From Pontibacter roseus DSM 17521 (GTDB lineage: Bacteria; Bacteroidota; Bacteroidia; Cytophagales; Hymenobacteraceae), in the NCBI RefSeq assembly GCF_000373265.1, contig NZ_KB890761.1, forward strand, positions 421,389 through 485,388: a DNA stretch of 64,000 nt, in the 5' to 3' direction. The number at the start of each line of letters is the position of its first letter. The first letter of the stretch is position 1. Below the pieces are notes generated by a model. That model was not told where the DNA came from. It did no database searches and saw only the letters and a list, made by a program, of their open reading frames with translations. This document shows, one piece after another, positions 43,708 through 53,447 of the stretch. The position numbers were made by a program, and so were the translations under genes.

Positions 43708-43838
43708 CATTTGTCTGTGCGCCTCCATCTGGGCATCAACCACAGGCAGACCTGTAATGCCTTTTCAATCGTTTCGGGTGTTTGCTGGCAGTGAAGGCAA
43801 GTTCTTGCCCCATCACCTGAACTTTACCTGATTATTTT

Positions 43839-45164
43839 ATGAATACGACTTATTCGCAAGCGGAGCTGAGCCAGTGGACGTATAGGCAGCTGCTAGAACT
43901 GGGGCTGCCGGAGCAGGCTGCCATTAACATCAACATGCTGTTGCTCTTGTGTGCAACGGGTATACTCGTATACCTGGCCGATTTGCTCTCAAGGAAGTTG
44001 TTGGTCGGGACGCTCTACAAGTTTGCCGCCAGGGCCAACGCCAAAGTAAGCGATTACCTGGTCCGGAACAGGGTGGTCGTATACCTGGCGCGCATCGTTC
44101 CGCTCATCATCGTGGTGCAGGCTATACCTGTGGTGTTCTCCGATTTCCCAGGCTGGGTGGCGCCGCTCCTCAAGCTCACTGATTTATACCTGATTCTGCT
44201 GTCCATCTGGATAGCCAGAGCCCTGCTGCGCACCTGCAAAGATTTCCTGAAAACGACTGAAACGTTCCGGGACAAGCCCGTGGAGAGCTTCCTGCAGGTG
44301 CTCACCATCTTCCTGTACTTCGTAGGCGGGCTGCTCATTTTTTCGACGCTCACCGGCAAAGACGCCTGGACGTTCATCACAGCCATGGGGGCGGCCTCGG
44401 CCATCCTGATGCTGGTGTTCAAGGATACCATCATGGGTTTTGTGGCCAGCATACAGGTCTCCTCCAACGACATGGTGCGTATAGGCGATTGGGTGACGAT
44501 GGAGAAATACGGCGCAGACGGGTCTGTGATTGAGATAAACCTGAACACCGTGAAGGTGCAGAACTTCGACAAGACCATCACGACCATACCTACCTATTAC
44601 CTGATTTCTGATTCGTTCAAGAACTGGCGGGGCATGCAGGACTCAGGCGGCAGGCGCATCAAGCGCTCCATCTACATCAAAATCTCCAGCATCCGGTACC
44701 TGTCGCCGGAAGAGGTGGAGGGGCTGGGCAAAATCCAGTTGCTGCAGCGGTACCTGCAGGAGCGGCAGGCGGAGATAGACCGCTACAACCAGGAGAACGG
44801 CATTGACAAGAGCCTTTTGATAAACGGACGCAGCCTGACCAACGTAGGTGTTTTCCGGAAGTACATCGATGCCTACCTCAAGCAGCATCCGCGTACCCAC
44901 AAAGACATGATCATGATGGTGCGGCAACTGGAGCCGACCACCACCGGCATGCCGATTGAGCTATACCTGTTCGCCGACAGCATTGTGTGGGTAGAGTACG
45001 AGGCGATTATGGCCGATATCTTTGACCACCTGCTGGCCGCTGTGAAGTTCTTTGACCTGGAGGTGTTCGAGATGCCGGCCGCAGATGACGTACGCAGCCT
45101 GCACCTCCACAACACGGCAACGGCTGGCCTGCGCTATCCTGTGGCAGAAGTCATTCAGAACTAG
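43839..45164 (+). CDS. Mechanosensitive ion channel, YbdG/MscS type
   Basis: 441 residues: five or so N-terminal helices, then the MscS core (FITAMGAASAILMLVFKDTIMGFVASIQV, RIGDWVTMEKYGADGSVIEI, VQNFDKTITTIPTYYLIS) and a long cytoplasmic C-terminus. The insert after the beta-domain and the extra helices match YbdG (miniconductance channel). Releases solutes upon hypo-osmotic stress. It belongs to the ion block between kynU and kmo. Confidence 0.92.
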   Translation: MNTTYSQAELSQWTYRQLLELGLPEQAAININMLLLLCATGILVYLADLLSRKLLVGTLYKFAARANAKVSDYLVRNRVVVYLARIVPLIIVVQAIPVVFSDFPGWVAPLLKLTDLYLILLSIWIARALLRTCKDFLKTTETFRDKPVESFLQVLTIFLYFVGGLLIFSTLTGKDAWTFITAMGAASAILMLVFKDTIMGFVASIQVSSNDMVRIGDWVTMEKYGADGSVIEINLNTVKVQNFDKTITTIPTYYLISDSFKNWRGMQDSGGRRIKRSIYIKISSIRYLSPEEVEGLGKIQLLQRYLQERQAEIDRYNQENGIDKSLLINGRSLTNVGVFRKYIDAYLKQHPRTHKDMIMMVRQLEPTTTGMPIELYLFADSIVWVEYEAIMADIFDHLLAAVKFFDLEVFEMPAADDVRSLHLHNTATAGLRYPVAEVIQN

Positions 45165-45274
45165 GCTCGAGACGTAATCCGTTGCGTTACAACAGTGTTT
45201 TTATTGTATCTTGTAAAGTTCTCCACAGGGCAGTTAAAGGAATTTCAACTGTTCTTCAGCATAAATAAAACCAT

Positions 45275-47524
45275 ATGACACACCTTCCCCACCTGGTAAC
45301 TGATTTGGGGCTTATACTTGGGGCCGCAGGCATCATGACCTTGCTCTTCAAGAAACTGAAACAGCCGCTGGTGCTGGGCTATATCATTGCGGGATTGATG
45401 GTAGGTCCGCATTTCAACCTCTTCCCGACCATCGTGGAGATGGACAACATCACCATCTGGGCCGAGATAGGGGTGATTTTCCTGCTGTTCAGTCTGGGAT
45501 TGGAGTTCAGTTTCAAAAAGCTGGTGAAGGTGGGCGGTGCTTCGTCCATCATGGCGGGTATGGAGGTGGTCGTCATGCTCCTGCTGGGCTACCTGACGGG
45601 CAAGATTCTGGGCTGGTCCACTATGGACAGCGTGTTTCTGGGCGGCATCCTGTCCATCTCTTCCACCACCATCATCATAAGGGCCTTTGACGAATTGGGC
45701 GTGAAGTCGCAGCGGTTCGCAGGACTGGTGTTCGGGGTGCTGATAGTGGAGGACCTGGTTGCCATCCTGCTGCTGGTGCTGCTCTCGACGCTGGCGGTGA
45801 GCCAGCAGTTCGCCGGCACCGAAATGCTGTCGGCTGTGCTCAAGCTGGGCTTCTTCCTGGCGGTGTGGTTCCTGGCGGGCATCTTCCTGATTCCCACCTT
45901 TCTGCGCAAGGCCAGCAAGCTCATGAACGACGAGACCCTGTTGGTGGTCTCCATCGCCCTGTGCTTCCTGATGGTGATACTGGCGGCTCAGGTAGGCTTC
46001 TCGCCGGCGCTAGGTGCCTTCATCATGGGCTCCATACTGGCCGAGACAACCAAGGCAGAGAAGATTGAACACCTGGTGACCTCGGTGAAAGATTTGTTCG
46101 GAGCCATTTTCTTCGTGTCAGTGGGTATACTGATTAACCCAGCCATGATTGTGGAATATGCGGGCCCCATCGCGCTCATCACGGTGGTGACCATTGTCGG
46201 CAAGATGTTGAGCATAACAGGCGGAGGTCTGGTGGCAGGGCAGGGGCTGAAGACCTCCATCCAGTCGGGCATGAGCGTGTCGCAGATAGGCGAGTTCTCC
46301 TTCATCATCGCCACGCTGGGCGTTACCCTGAAGGTGACCAGCGATTTCCTATACCCTGTGGCTGTGGCCGTGTCGGCGATTACGACCTTCACCACGCCCT
46401 ACATGATCAAGCTGGCCGAGCCGCTGTACAAGTCGGTGGAGCGTGTGCTGCCGGCCAGGTGGCAAAGCTCCCTGAATGAATATAGCTCGGGCGCCCAGAC
46501 CATCAACACCACCAGCGACTGGAAACTGGTGCTGCGCTCCTACTTCATCAACCTGGTCATCTCCTCCGTCATCCTGATTGCCCTGGTGCTGCTGGCTGGC
46601 AGGTATATCAGCCCCTTCATCACGGAAAACGTGGTGGGTGGCATATGGGCCAGTATGGTGACGGTGGCCATCACCCTGGTGCTGATGACGCCCTTCCTGT
46701 GGGCCCTGGCCGTATACCATCCGCAGAAGGAGGCGCAGGGGCGCATCTGGGCCAACAGAAACTACCGCAGCCTGATTATCGTGCTGGAGTTCGTCCGGAT
46801 AGGTATAGCCATCCTGTTCATCGGCTTCCTGCTCAACCAGGTGCTGTCGGAGCAGGTGGCCATCATCGTGGGCCTGTTCATCATTGGCATGATTGTCGTC
46901 TTCTCCAAGAAAATCCAGAACTTCTACATCCGTATCGAGGAACGGTTCATGGCCAACCTCAACGACCGTGAAATTAACGCAGCCAGCAGTATGGCACATA
47001 CCTTAGTGCCTTGGGATGCGCACCTCACTAGTTTTGAGGTGTCGCCTGAGTCGGTGGTGGTGGGTAGAAGCATGCTGGAGCTGCAAATCCGGGAGAAGTA
47101 TGGCGTGAACGTGGCCGTGATTGAGCGCGGCGACCATACCATCATGGCGCCTACCCGGAACGAGCGGGTGTTCCCGAATGACAGAATCTATGTGTTTGGG
47201 ACCGATGAACAGCTGGATGCGTTCCGAGCGTTTATTGAGGCAGAGGTGGAGACAGCCGCCGACAGTGACCGGGGAAAAGAAGACATCAGCCTGCAGATGC
47301 TGGTGGTGTCAGCAGGCTCCACGCTCCACCGCAAGACCGTGCGTGAGTCCGGTGTCCGGGAGAAAACGAAAGGCCTGATTGTAGGTATAGAAAAGAACGG
47401 CGAGCGCATCCTCAACCCGGACTCGGAGTTGGTGCTGGAGGAGGGGGACATCGTTTGGATTGTGGGCAGCCCTTGGCGCATCAGGCAGCTGGAGGACGCA
47501 AAACAGAAAGTAGTCGAGGTATAA
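45275..47524 (+). CDS. KefB/KefC-like cation:proton antiporter with double RCK_C
   Basis: 749 residues: about 12-13 membrane helices (CPA2: QPLVLGYIIAGLMVGPH, SGLGLEFSFKKL-like LFSLGLEFSFKKL, FGVLIVEDLVAILLL, GFSPALGAFIMGSILAET), then further hydrophobic segments, and C-terminal TrkA_C domains (about 580-650 and 665-745). Such proteins efflux K+ in exchange for H+. The extended membrane part between the antiporter core and RCK_C domains is unusual compared with E. coli KefC, which has an RCK_N domain there. Confidence 0.92.
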   Translation: MTHLPHLVTDLGLILGAAGIMTLLFKKLKQPLVLGYIIAGLMVGPHFNLFPTIVEMDNITIWAEIGVIFLLFSLGLEFSFKKLVKVGGASSIMAGMEVVVMLLLGYLTGKILGWSTMDSVFLGGILSISSTTIIIRAFDELGVKSQRFAGLVFGVLIVEDLVAILLLVLLSTLAVSQQFAGTEMLSAVLKLGFFLAVWFLAGIFLIPTFLRKASKLMNDETLLVVSIALCFLMVILAAQVGFSPALGAFIMGSILAETTKAEKIEHLVTSVKDLFGAIFFVSVGILINPAMIVEYAGPIALITVVTIVGKMLSITGGGLVAGQGLKTSIQSGMSVSQIGEFSFIIATLGVTLKVTSDFLYPVAVAVSAITTFTTPYMIKLAEPLYKSVERVLPARWQSSLNEYSSGAQTINTTSDWKLVLRSYFINLVISSVILIALVLLAGRYISPFITENVVGGIWASMVTVAITLVLMTPFLWALAVYHPQKEAQGRIWANRNYRSLIIVLEFVRIGIAILFIGFLLNQVLSEQVAIIVGLFIIGMIVVFSKKIQNFYIRIEERFMANLNDREINAASSMAHTLVPWDAHLTSFEVSPESVVVGRSMLELQIREKYGVNVAVIERGDHTIMAPTRNERVFPNDRIYVFGTDEQLDAFRAFIEAEVETAADSDRGKEDISLQMLVVSAGSTLHRKTVRESGVREKTKGLIVGIEKNGERILNPDSELVLEEGDIVWIVGSPWRIRQLEDAKQKVVEV

Positions 47525-47591
47525 CACGAGCCTCCAAAATGCGTTTGTTTAAGGCTGCTACCGCCCTTGTTGTTGTATAAATTGTATTTGC

Positions 47592-48530
47592 ATGCAGAAA
47601 GTTGAGCATTGGATTGAAGAGACCCTGAACCTGTCGGCCGAAACGCAGGAGAACATCGTCATGTCGCTGGTGGCCCTGCTGACGCTCTGGGTGTTTAGCC
47701 GGGTGCTGCTGCGGCTGGCTTCGCGCCAACAGACTGATTCCCGCAAACTCTACCAGTGGAAGAAGACCACCAACTACATCGTCACAGGCCTGGGCATCAT
47801 CTTCCTGGCCAACATCTGGTTCGATGGTTTCAAGTCCATCACCACGTTCCTGGGTATCTTCTCGGTGGGTTTGGTTGTGGTGCTCCGCGACCCCATCCTG
47901 AACATGATGGGATGGGTTTTCCTCATCTGGAAGCGCCCCTTCAAAGTGGGTGACCGCATCAAGATAGGCCAGTATACCGGCGACGTGATTGACATCGCCT
48001 TCTTTCAGTTCACCCTCAACGAGCTAGGGGAGTGGGTTGACTCAGAACAGGCCACCGGGCGCGTGGTGCACATCCCCAACAGCCAGGTGTTCACGCAAGG
48101 GCAAATCAACTACAACTATGGTTTCCCGTTTCTGTGGCACGAGCTGCAGGTGCGGGTGACCTTTGAGAGCAACTGGCAGAAGGCCAAGGCCATATTGCAG
48201 GAAATAGCCGCGCGCCACTCCGAGAAGCTGAACGAAGAGCAGGAGCAGCGCGTGCGGATAGAGGCCCAGCAACACCTGATTTTCTACAGGAGCTTTAGGC
48301 CAAAGGTGTTTACCAAGGTGCGGGAGAACGGAATCCAGCTCACGGTACGCTACCTGTGCAACCTCAACGGCCGCCGCGAGAGCGAAAACAGGATATGGGA
48401 GGATGTGCTAACAGAATTTCTGGCTACGCCGGATGTGCGTTTTGCCTACCCTACCACCCGTTTCTACAGCACCGCTGAGAGTCAGGTGAACGAAGAGGCC
48501 GAGAAGAGCGGGCAGTTCCGGCACCCGTAA
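47592..48530 (+). CDS. Mechanosensitive ion channel, small MscS type
   Basis: 312 residues: three helices, MscS pore and beta-domain (FSVGLVVVLRDPILNMMGWVFLIWKRPFKVGDRIKIGQYTGDVIDI), followed by HIPNSQVFTQGQINYNYGF. Acts as a tension-gated channel in the inner membrane. It lies 67 bp after the Kef-like antiporter, in the same direction. Confidence 0.92.
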   Translation: MQKVEHWIEETLNLSAETQENIVMSLVALLTLWVFSRVLLRLASRQQTDSRKLYQWKKTTNYIVTGLGIIFLANIWFDGFKSITTFLGIFSVGLVVVLRDPILNMMGWVFLIWKRPFKVGDRIKIGQYTGDVIDIAFFQFTLNELGEWVDSEQATGRVVHIPNSQVFTQGQINYNYGFPFLWHELQVRVTFESNWQKAKAILQEIAARHSEKLNEEQEQRVRIEAQQHLIFYRSFRPKVFTKVRENGIQLTVRYLCNLNGRRESENRIWEDVLTEFLATPDVRFAYPTTRFYSTAESQVNEEAEKSGQFRHP

Positions 48531-48555
48531 CAGGCGTGGCAGTTTAGCAGGCGGA

Positions 48556-49608
48556 TTATTCTGTATCGAAGCTGTCCAGTTTGCCTGAACGCCGCTTCCA
48601 CCTCTCCCGCGCCCACTTCTGCAGGTCCTCCACGGCGTCGAGCTCATCGGTGATTTCCAGGCCGAGCAGCGTCTCAATCACATCCTCCATCGACACGATT
48701 CCCGCCGTGCCGCCATGCTCGTCCACCACCAGCGCGATGTGCTCCTTCTTGTCCATGAGGCGGGTAAACAGCTGCGGCACAGGCGTGTTCTCGTGCACCA
48801 CATGGATGGGGCGCTTTATCTCTGAGAGCGACATGCCTCCCTCGCCCTCGATAATCCGTTGCAGCACTTCGTCTTTGAGCACGTAGCCCGAGATGTGGTC
48901 TATAGAGTTGTCAAAGACAGGAATCCTGGAGAAGCGCATGTTGGTCGTGTTGTCATAGAACTCCCGGATGTACTGCTTCTCGGGGGCCGCCTTGATGACG
49001 GTACGCGGTGTCATGATGTGGCTCGTGAGAATCAGGTTGAACCGCAGCACGTTGTTGATTACCCTGGATTCGTCATGGTGCAGAATGCCTTCCTTGATGC
49101 CCATCTCGGCCATGGCCGTGAAGTCGGCGCGGCTCAGCACACTCTTGTCCTTGTCGCGCTTCAGCCGCTTGGTGATGAACTGGGAAAACAGGATAATAGG
49201 GTATAGCGGCGAGTAAATCATGATTTTGAGCGTCTGCACGGTAAAGGGCGTGAGCTGCCGCCAGTAATTAGCCCCAAGCGTCTTGGGGATGATTTCGGTC
49301 AGAATCAGGATGACGATGGTCAGCAGGATGGACACCAGCGTGAGGTACTTCTCGCCCCAGATGATTTGCGCCTGGGCCCCCACGCCCGCAGCCCCAATAG
49401 TGTGGGCGAAGGTGTTGAGGGTGAGAATGGCCGCCAGCGGCATGTCAATGTTGTTTTTGAAGTGCAGCAGGTCCTTTCCGAGCGCCGGCTTCTCCTTGCT
49501 GATAACGTTGGCGTGGGAAGGCGTGACACTTAGCAGCGAGGCCTCCAGCAGGGAGCACAGAAAGGACATGACTAAGGCGATAACTAGGTATAGGATAAGT
49601 AAGCCCAT
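48556..49608 (-). CDS. CNNM/DUF21-CBS membrane protein
   Basis: 350 residues: three or four helices in the CNNM domain (LCSLLEASLLSVTPSHAN, LTLNTFAHTIGAAGVGAQ, TEIIPKTLGANY), then two CBS motifs (HIMTPRTVIKAAP, VVDEHGGTAGIVSMEDVIETLLG). Proteins of this class are linked with Mg2+ or Co2+ transport. The CorC/HlyC C-terminal domain of longer members is absent. Convergent with the MscS gene at 47592 (25-bp gap). Confidence 0.92.
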   Translation of the reverse strand: MGLLILYLVIALVMSFLCSLLEASLLSVTPSHANVISKEKPALGKDLLHFKNNIDMPLAAILTLNTFAHTIGAAGVGAQAQIIWGEKYLTLVSILLTIVILILTEIIPKTLGANYWRQLTPFTVQTLKIMIYSPLYPIILFSQFITKRLKRDKDKSVLSRADFTAMAEMGIKEGILHHDESRVINNVLRFNLILTSHIMTPRTVIKAAPEKQYIREFYDNTTNMRFSRIPVFDNSIDHISGYVLKDEVLQRIIEGEGGMSLSEIKRPIHVVHENTPVPQLFTRLMDKKEHIALVVDEHGGTAGIVSMEDVIETLLGLEITDELDAVEDLQKWARERWKRRSGKLDSFDTE

Positions 49609-49800
49609 GGCATTGAAAGTGGTCTGTTCAGGTATAAAAGCAGTACGTGTCGCTTACCCGGATAACCAAAGGTAAAAGAAAGATTGGGTTGAAGCAGGAA
49701 ATCGGGCCGTAATCTGGTGGAAATGCCGCGTACTTTGTCGACTGCCAGTGCTACTCTAGCCGCGCCAGGCACAAAGCAGATGTCAAGCCCAGAGTGGCTA

Positions 49801-51213
49801 TCAGCTTTGTGGTTTGAGCTTTTCGGCTTCCCTTTCGCTCACCTCAGCCCTGAACTTCTTCATCCGGCTGAAGTAATCCTTGGCGGCGGCCTTCACCTTA
49901 GGCGACAACAGCAATGCCGAGACCATGGTAGGTATGGCCATCATCGCATACATGCCATCGATGAGGGCGATAACCGCTGTGATGGTGGCCGTAGCCCCGA
50001 ACACGATGGTAGCGACATAGAAGTAGTTGTAGAGGTGCTTGTACCTGGCTCCGAAGAGGTAGCTGAAGCACTTGGTGCCGTAGTAGGAGTAAGAGAACAG
50101 GGAGGTGAAGGCGAAGATGAACACACACAGCACCAGCACATAGCTGCCTATTCCGGGCATGGCGTTGTTGAAGGCCGTAGCCGTCATGGTCACACCGTTG
50201 GCCCCAGACGTCTGCCAGGTGCCTGTCAGGATGATGGCAAGTCCCGTGAGGGTGCAGACCACAATCGTATCGATGAACGGCCCCAGCATGGCTACCAGGC
50301 CTTCGCGGATGGGCTCGTCGGTTTTGGCGGCGCCGTGCATCATAGAGGCCGTGCCTATACCTGCCTCGTTCGAAAAAGCAGCCCGCCGGGCACCGGCTAT
50401 GATGATGGCACCTACCGCACCACCCAGCATGGATTGCGCCGTGAAGGCATCGGTGAAAATGAGCGCGAAGGCATCCGGTATACCTGTGTAGTTAACGAAC
50501 ATGATGTAGAACACCGCCAGCATGTAGAGCACCACCATGCCCGGCACCATCTTGCCCGCCACATGGCCGATGCGCTGTATACCTCCGAAAATAACAAGCG
50601 AAGTGACAAATACGAGTCCCAGCCCGATAGTCAGGTTAGTGTAAAATACATCGCCTGAGCTAAAGCCGTTGGGTTCCAGCACCACCTCCCGTATCACTTG
50701 CGTGAGTTGGTTGGCCTGGAAAATAGGCAGCGTACCGAAAAGACCAGCTATGGCGAAAAGTACCGCCAGCGGTTTCCATTTTTTACCGAGGCCGGTTTCA
50801 ATCACATACATCGGTCCGCCCTCTAGGTGGCCTACGCTGTCGTGGCCGCGGTACATAACCGATAGCGTACACGTGAAGAACTTGGTGGCCATACCTACAA
50901 AGGCGCTCACCCACATCCAGAACAACACGCCCGGACCCCCGATGGCGATAGCCACGGCCACGCCACTGATGTTGCCCATGCCTACCGTGGCCGCCAGCGC
51001 TGCCGACAGCGCCTCGAAATGGTTGATGTCGCCCGGGTCGTTCGGGTCGTCGTACTTGCCCCGCAGCACATCGATGGCGTGGCGCAGGTACCGGAAGGGC
51101 AGAAACCCGGAGTACAACATGAAATAAAATCCACCGCCCATCAGCAGCACCAGCAAGGGCATTCCCCAGGCGGCGTCGCTGAAGGCGACAAAAAACTGCT
51201 CTAACTTATCCAA
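49801..51213 (-). CDS. Alanine/glycine:cation symporter (AGCS)
   Basis: 470 residues, about 11 helices. GMGNISGVAVAIAIGGPGVLFWMW and GTLPIFQANQLTQV, plus RRAAFSNEAGIGTASMMHGAAKTDEPIREGLVAM, are strongly typical for AGCS. Takes up alanine or glycine with Na+. Divergent from the CPA1 antiporter; their shared 154-bp upstream region contains a palindrome. Confidence 0.94.
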   Translation of the reverse strand: MDKLEQFFVAFSDAAWGMPLLVLLMGGGFYFMLYSGFLPFRYLRHAIDVLRGKYDDPNDPGDINHFEALSAALAATVGMGNISGVAVAIAIGGPGVLFWMWVSAFVGMATKFFTCTLSVMYRGHDSVGHLEGGPMYVIETGLGKKWKPLAVLFAIAGLFGTLPIFQANQLTQVIREVVLEPNGFSSGDVFYTNLTIGLGLVFVTSLVIFGGIQRIGHVAGKMVPGMVVLYMLAVFYIMFVNYTGIPDAFALIFTDAFTAQSMLGGAVGAIIIAGARRAAFSNEAGIGTASMMHGAAKTDEPIREGLVAMLGPFIDTIVVCTLTGLAIILTGTWQTSGANGVTMTATAFNNAMPGIGSYVLVLCVFIFAFTSLFSYSYYGTKCFSYLFGARYKHLYNYFYVATIVFGATATITAVIALIDGMYAMMAIPTMVSALLLSPKVKAAAKDYFSRMKKFRAEVSEREAEKLKPQS

Positions 51214-51332
51214 ATTCTTGCTGTTTAGTAAAGGTATGCCACCTACAGACGCAACAAAGGGGTATACCCATCTGTATGCCTACTGTCCTGGCACATCACC
51301 GAAAAGTGTGAGGTTACTCAATAGTTGTTAAA

Positions 51333-51348
51333 AAGCCAAATTTGGCTT
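51333..51348. promoter_or_regulatory. 16-bp palindrome before the CPA1 antiporter gene
   Basis: Perfect palindrome AAGCCAAATTTGGCTT, 20 bp upstream of the ATG at 51368, in the divergent gap with the AGCS gene. It has the same AAATTT core as the palindrome at 9090-9103. Confidence 0.45.
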
Positions 51349-51367
51349 AGAAATATATAAATTCAGG

Positions 51368-52642
51368 ATGGATAAGTATATAATAGCTGTAACAGTCGTA
51401 GGAGTGGCGGCCCTTTCCATGGCCTGGATTCCACGGCTCGTCGAAAGGACGTTTCTGTCTTATCCCATCCTGTTCCTGCTGGTGGGCATGTTTGTGTACT
51501 GGGTGCCCTTCGACTTGCCTTCTCCAAATCCAATACGGGGAGAAGGATATGCGGTGCACCTTACTGAGCTGAGTGTCATCATATCGCTGATGGGCACAGG
51601 GCTCAAAATCAGGCGAAAGTTCGGACTGAAGCTTTGGCGCATACCGCTCAGGCTGGTCAGCATCACCATGCTGCTGAGCATTGGGGCACTGGCCTTGCTG
51701 AGCTGGAGCGTGCTGGGGTTCTCCGTGGCCGCGGCCATCCTGCTCGGGGCCGTGCTGGCGCCCACAGACCCTGTGCTGGCGGAACAGGTGCAGGTCGGCC
51801 CACCGGATGACGAAGAGGAGGATGTGGTTCGGTTTTCCCTCACATCAGAGGCCGGTCTGAACGACGGTTCCGCTTTTCCCTTCACCTGGCTGGCCGTTAT
51901 GCTGGCGGTGTCGGCGGGCAGCAACCCGGACTGGTTTGCCGAGTGGGTCATACGTGACCTGGTATACCGTACCATAGCGGGCATAGCGATGGGCTACGCC
52001 ATTGGGTGGGCACTGGCCTTCCTGATATTCAGGCTACCTAAAATCTCGAACTTCCCCAGAGCCAATGAGGGATTTCTAGCCCTTTCTGCCACGCTTGTGT
52101 CTTACGGTCTTACGGAATTTGTACACGGTTACGGTTTTATCGCCGTGTTTGTGACGGCCCTCACCATGAGCAGTTACGAGCAGGACGACGAGTACCACAC
52201 AGAGATGCACGACTTCATCAACCAGATAGAGCGCATCGTGATGGTGATGCTGCTCATGTTGTTTGGTGGAAGCATCGTGTCGGGCCTGCTGGACCACCTT
52301 TCCTGGCGGGGTGCCTTGATAGGTCTGGCCTTCTTGTTCATCATCAGGCCGCTGACTACCTTGCCCAGCCTCATCGGAACGCGGTCTACTATGCGGGAAA
52401 AGATTGCCATCTGCTTTTTTGGCATCCGTGGGATTGGCTCCTTCTATTATCTATCGTTTGCCCTCAATAAACACGATTTCAAGGAGGCGAACGAGCTTTG
52501 GTCTGTGGTGGGCTTCGTGGTGATGGTCTCTATCATCTTGCATGGCATCACGGCCTCCAGAGCCATGCGGAAGCTGGATGTAGAGCGAGAAAAAGAAGGG
52601 ATTGAGCCATTGGCGCCCAACCAGGTGCCAGACGAGATGTAG
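51368..52642 (+). CDS. CPA1-type cation:proton antiporter
   Basis: 424 residues, about 12 helices. Na+/H+ exchanger pattern: GAVLAPTDPVLAEQVQVG, SEAGLNDGSAFPFTWL and FGIRGIGSFYYL. There is no C-terminal regulatory domain. A third cation/proton exchanger in the ion block; specificity not determined. Confidence 0.92.
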   Translation: MDKYIIAVTVVGVAALSMAWIPRLVERTFLSYPILFLLVGMFVYWVPFDLPSPNPIRGEGYAVHLTELSVIISLMGTGLKIRRKFGLKLWRIPLRLVSITMLLSIGALALLSWSVLGFSVAAAILLGAVLAPTDPVLAEQVQVGPPDDEEEDVVRFSLTSEAGLNDGSAFPFTWLAVMLAVSAGSNPDWFAEWVIRDLVYRTIAGIAMGYAIGWALAFLIFRLPKISNFPRANEGFLALSATLVSYGLTEFVHGYGFIAVFVTALTMSSYEQDDEYHTEMHDFINQIERIVMVMLLMLFGGSIVSGLLDHLSWRGALIGLAFLFIIRPLTTLPSLIGTRSTMREKIAICFFGIRGIGSFYYLSFALNKHDFKEANELWSVVGFVVMVSIILHGITASRAMRKLDVEREKEGIEPLAPNQVPDEM

Positions 52643-52759
52643 GATTAGTTGATAAATTTACTCATCCGTTAAGGATAGCTTTATCAAAGCCTTTCCATGC
52701 ATATAACAGCAGTGTATGGACACTAGGTAAGTTAGACAGAAGAGCGCAGGAAGAAAACC

Positions 52760-53368
52760 ATGAAGGCAGATGAGATGGAAAACACCCCGACAGAAACTGA
52801 GAAAATGCCCATGCCCGATGCCGAGGTGTATTATACCCCACACCTTTTCACAGCGGCGGAGAGCGACCTATACCTGGAGCGGCTGACGCAGGAGGTGGAC
52901 TGGCAGCAGGAGTCTATCCGACTTTTTGGCAAACAGCAGCAGCTGCCGCGCCTCACGGCCTGGTACGGCGACAAAGGCTATACCTACTCCGGCCTCTACA
53001 ACGCCCCCCAGCCCTGGCTGCCGGTGCTGCTGGAACTGAAGGAGCGGGTGGAACGGGTGACGGGCCATAGGTATAACAGCGTGCTGCTGAACTACTACCG
53101 CCACGGGCAGGACAGCATGGGCTGGCATTCGGATGATGAGAAATCGCTGGGCCCAGGTATAGCCTCGCTCAGTTTTGGAGGTGAGCGCGGCTTTGCCTTC
53201 CGGCACCGCAGGCGCAAAGACCTGCCTCCCGTGAAGCTCACGCTGCGGCACGGCAGCCTGCTGCTCATGCAAGGCGCCACGCAACAGCACTGGCAGCACC
53301 AGCTCCCCAAAACGAGCCGCCCCATAGCACCACGCATCAACCTGACCTTCCGTACCATTTTAGCGTAG
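52760..53368 (+). CDS. alkB: AlkB-like 2-oxoglutarate/Fe(II) dioxygenase
   Basis: 202 residues, ALKBH2/3-like form. Demethylates alkylated bases in DNA or RNA. Metal ligands His123-x-Asp125 (GWHSDDE) and His180 (HWQHQLPK), and 2-oxoglutarate ligands Arg192 and Arg198 (RINLTFR), are all visible, with NYYRHGQDSMGWHSDDE typical. Other in-frame starts within the first 20 residues are possible. It precedes kmo by 79 bp on the same strand. Confidence 0.93.
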   Translation: MKADEMENTPTETEKMPMPDAEVYYTPHLFTAAESDLYLERLTQEVDWQQESIRLFGKQQQLPRLTAWYGDKGYTYSGLYNAPQPWLPVLLELKERVERVTGHRYNSVLLNYYRHGQDSMGWHSDDEKSLGPGIASLSFGGERGFAFRHRRRKDLPPVKLTLRHGSLLLMQGATQQHWQHQLPKTSRPIAPRINLTFRTILA

Positions 53369-53447
53369 AGGAATAGCCCGGCGGGTGTTGCCATTCCCGG
53401 CCGGAAACCGTTTCTTTACAACAACAAGCGCCTTGCCCTGACAAACT

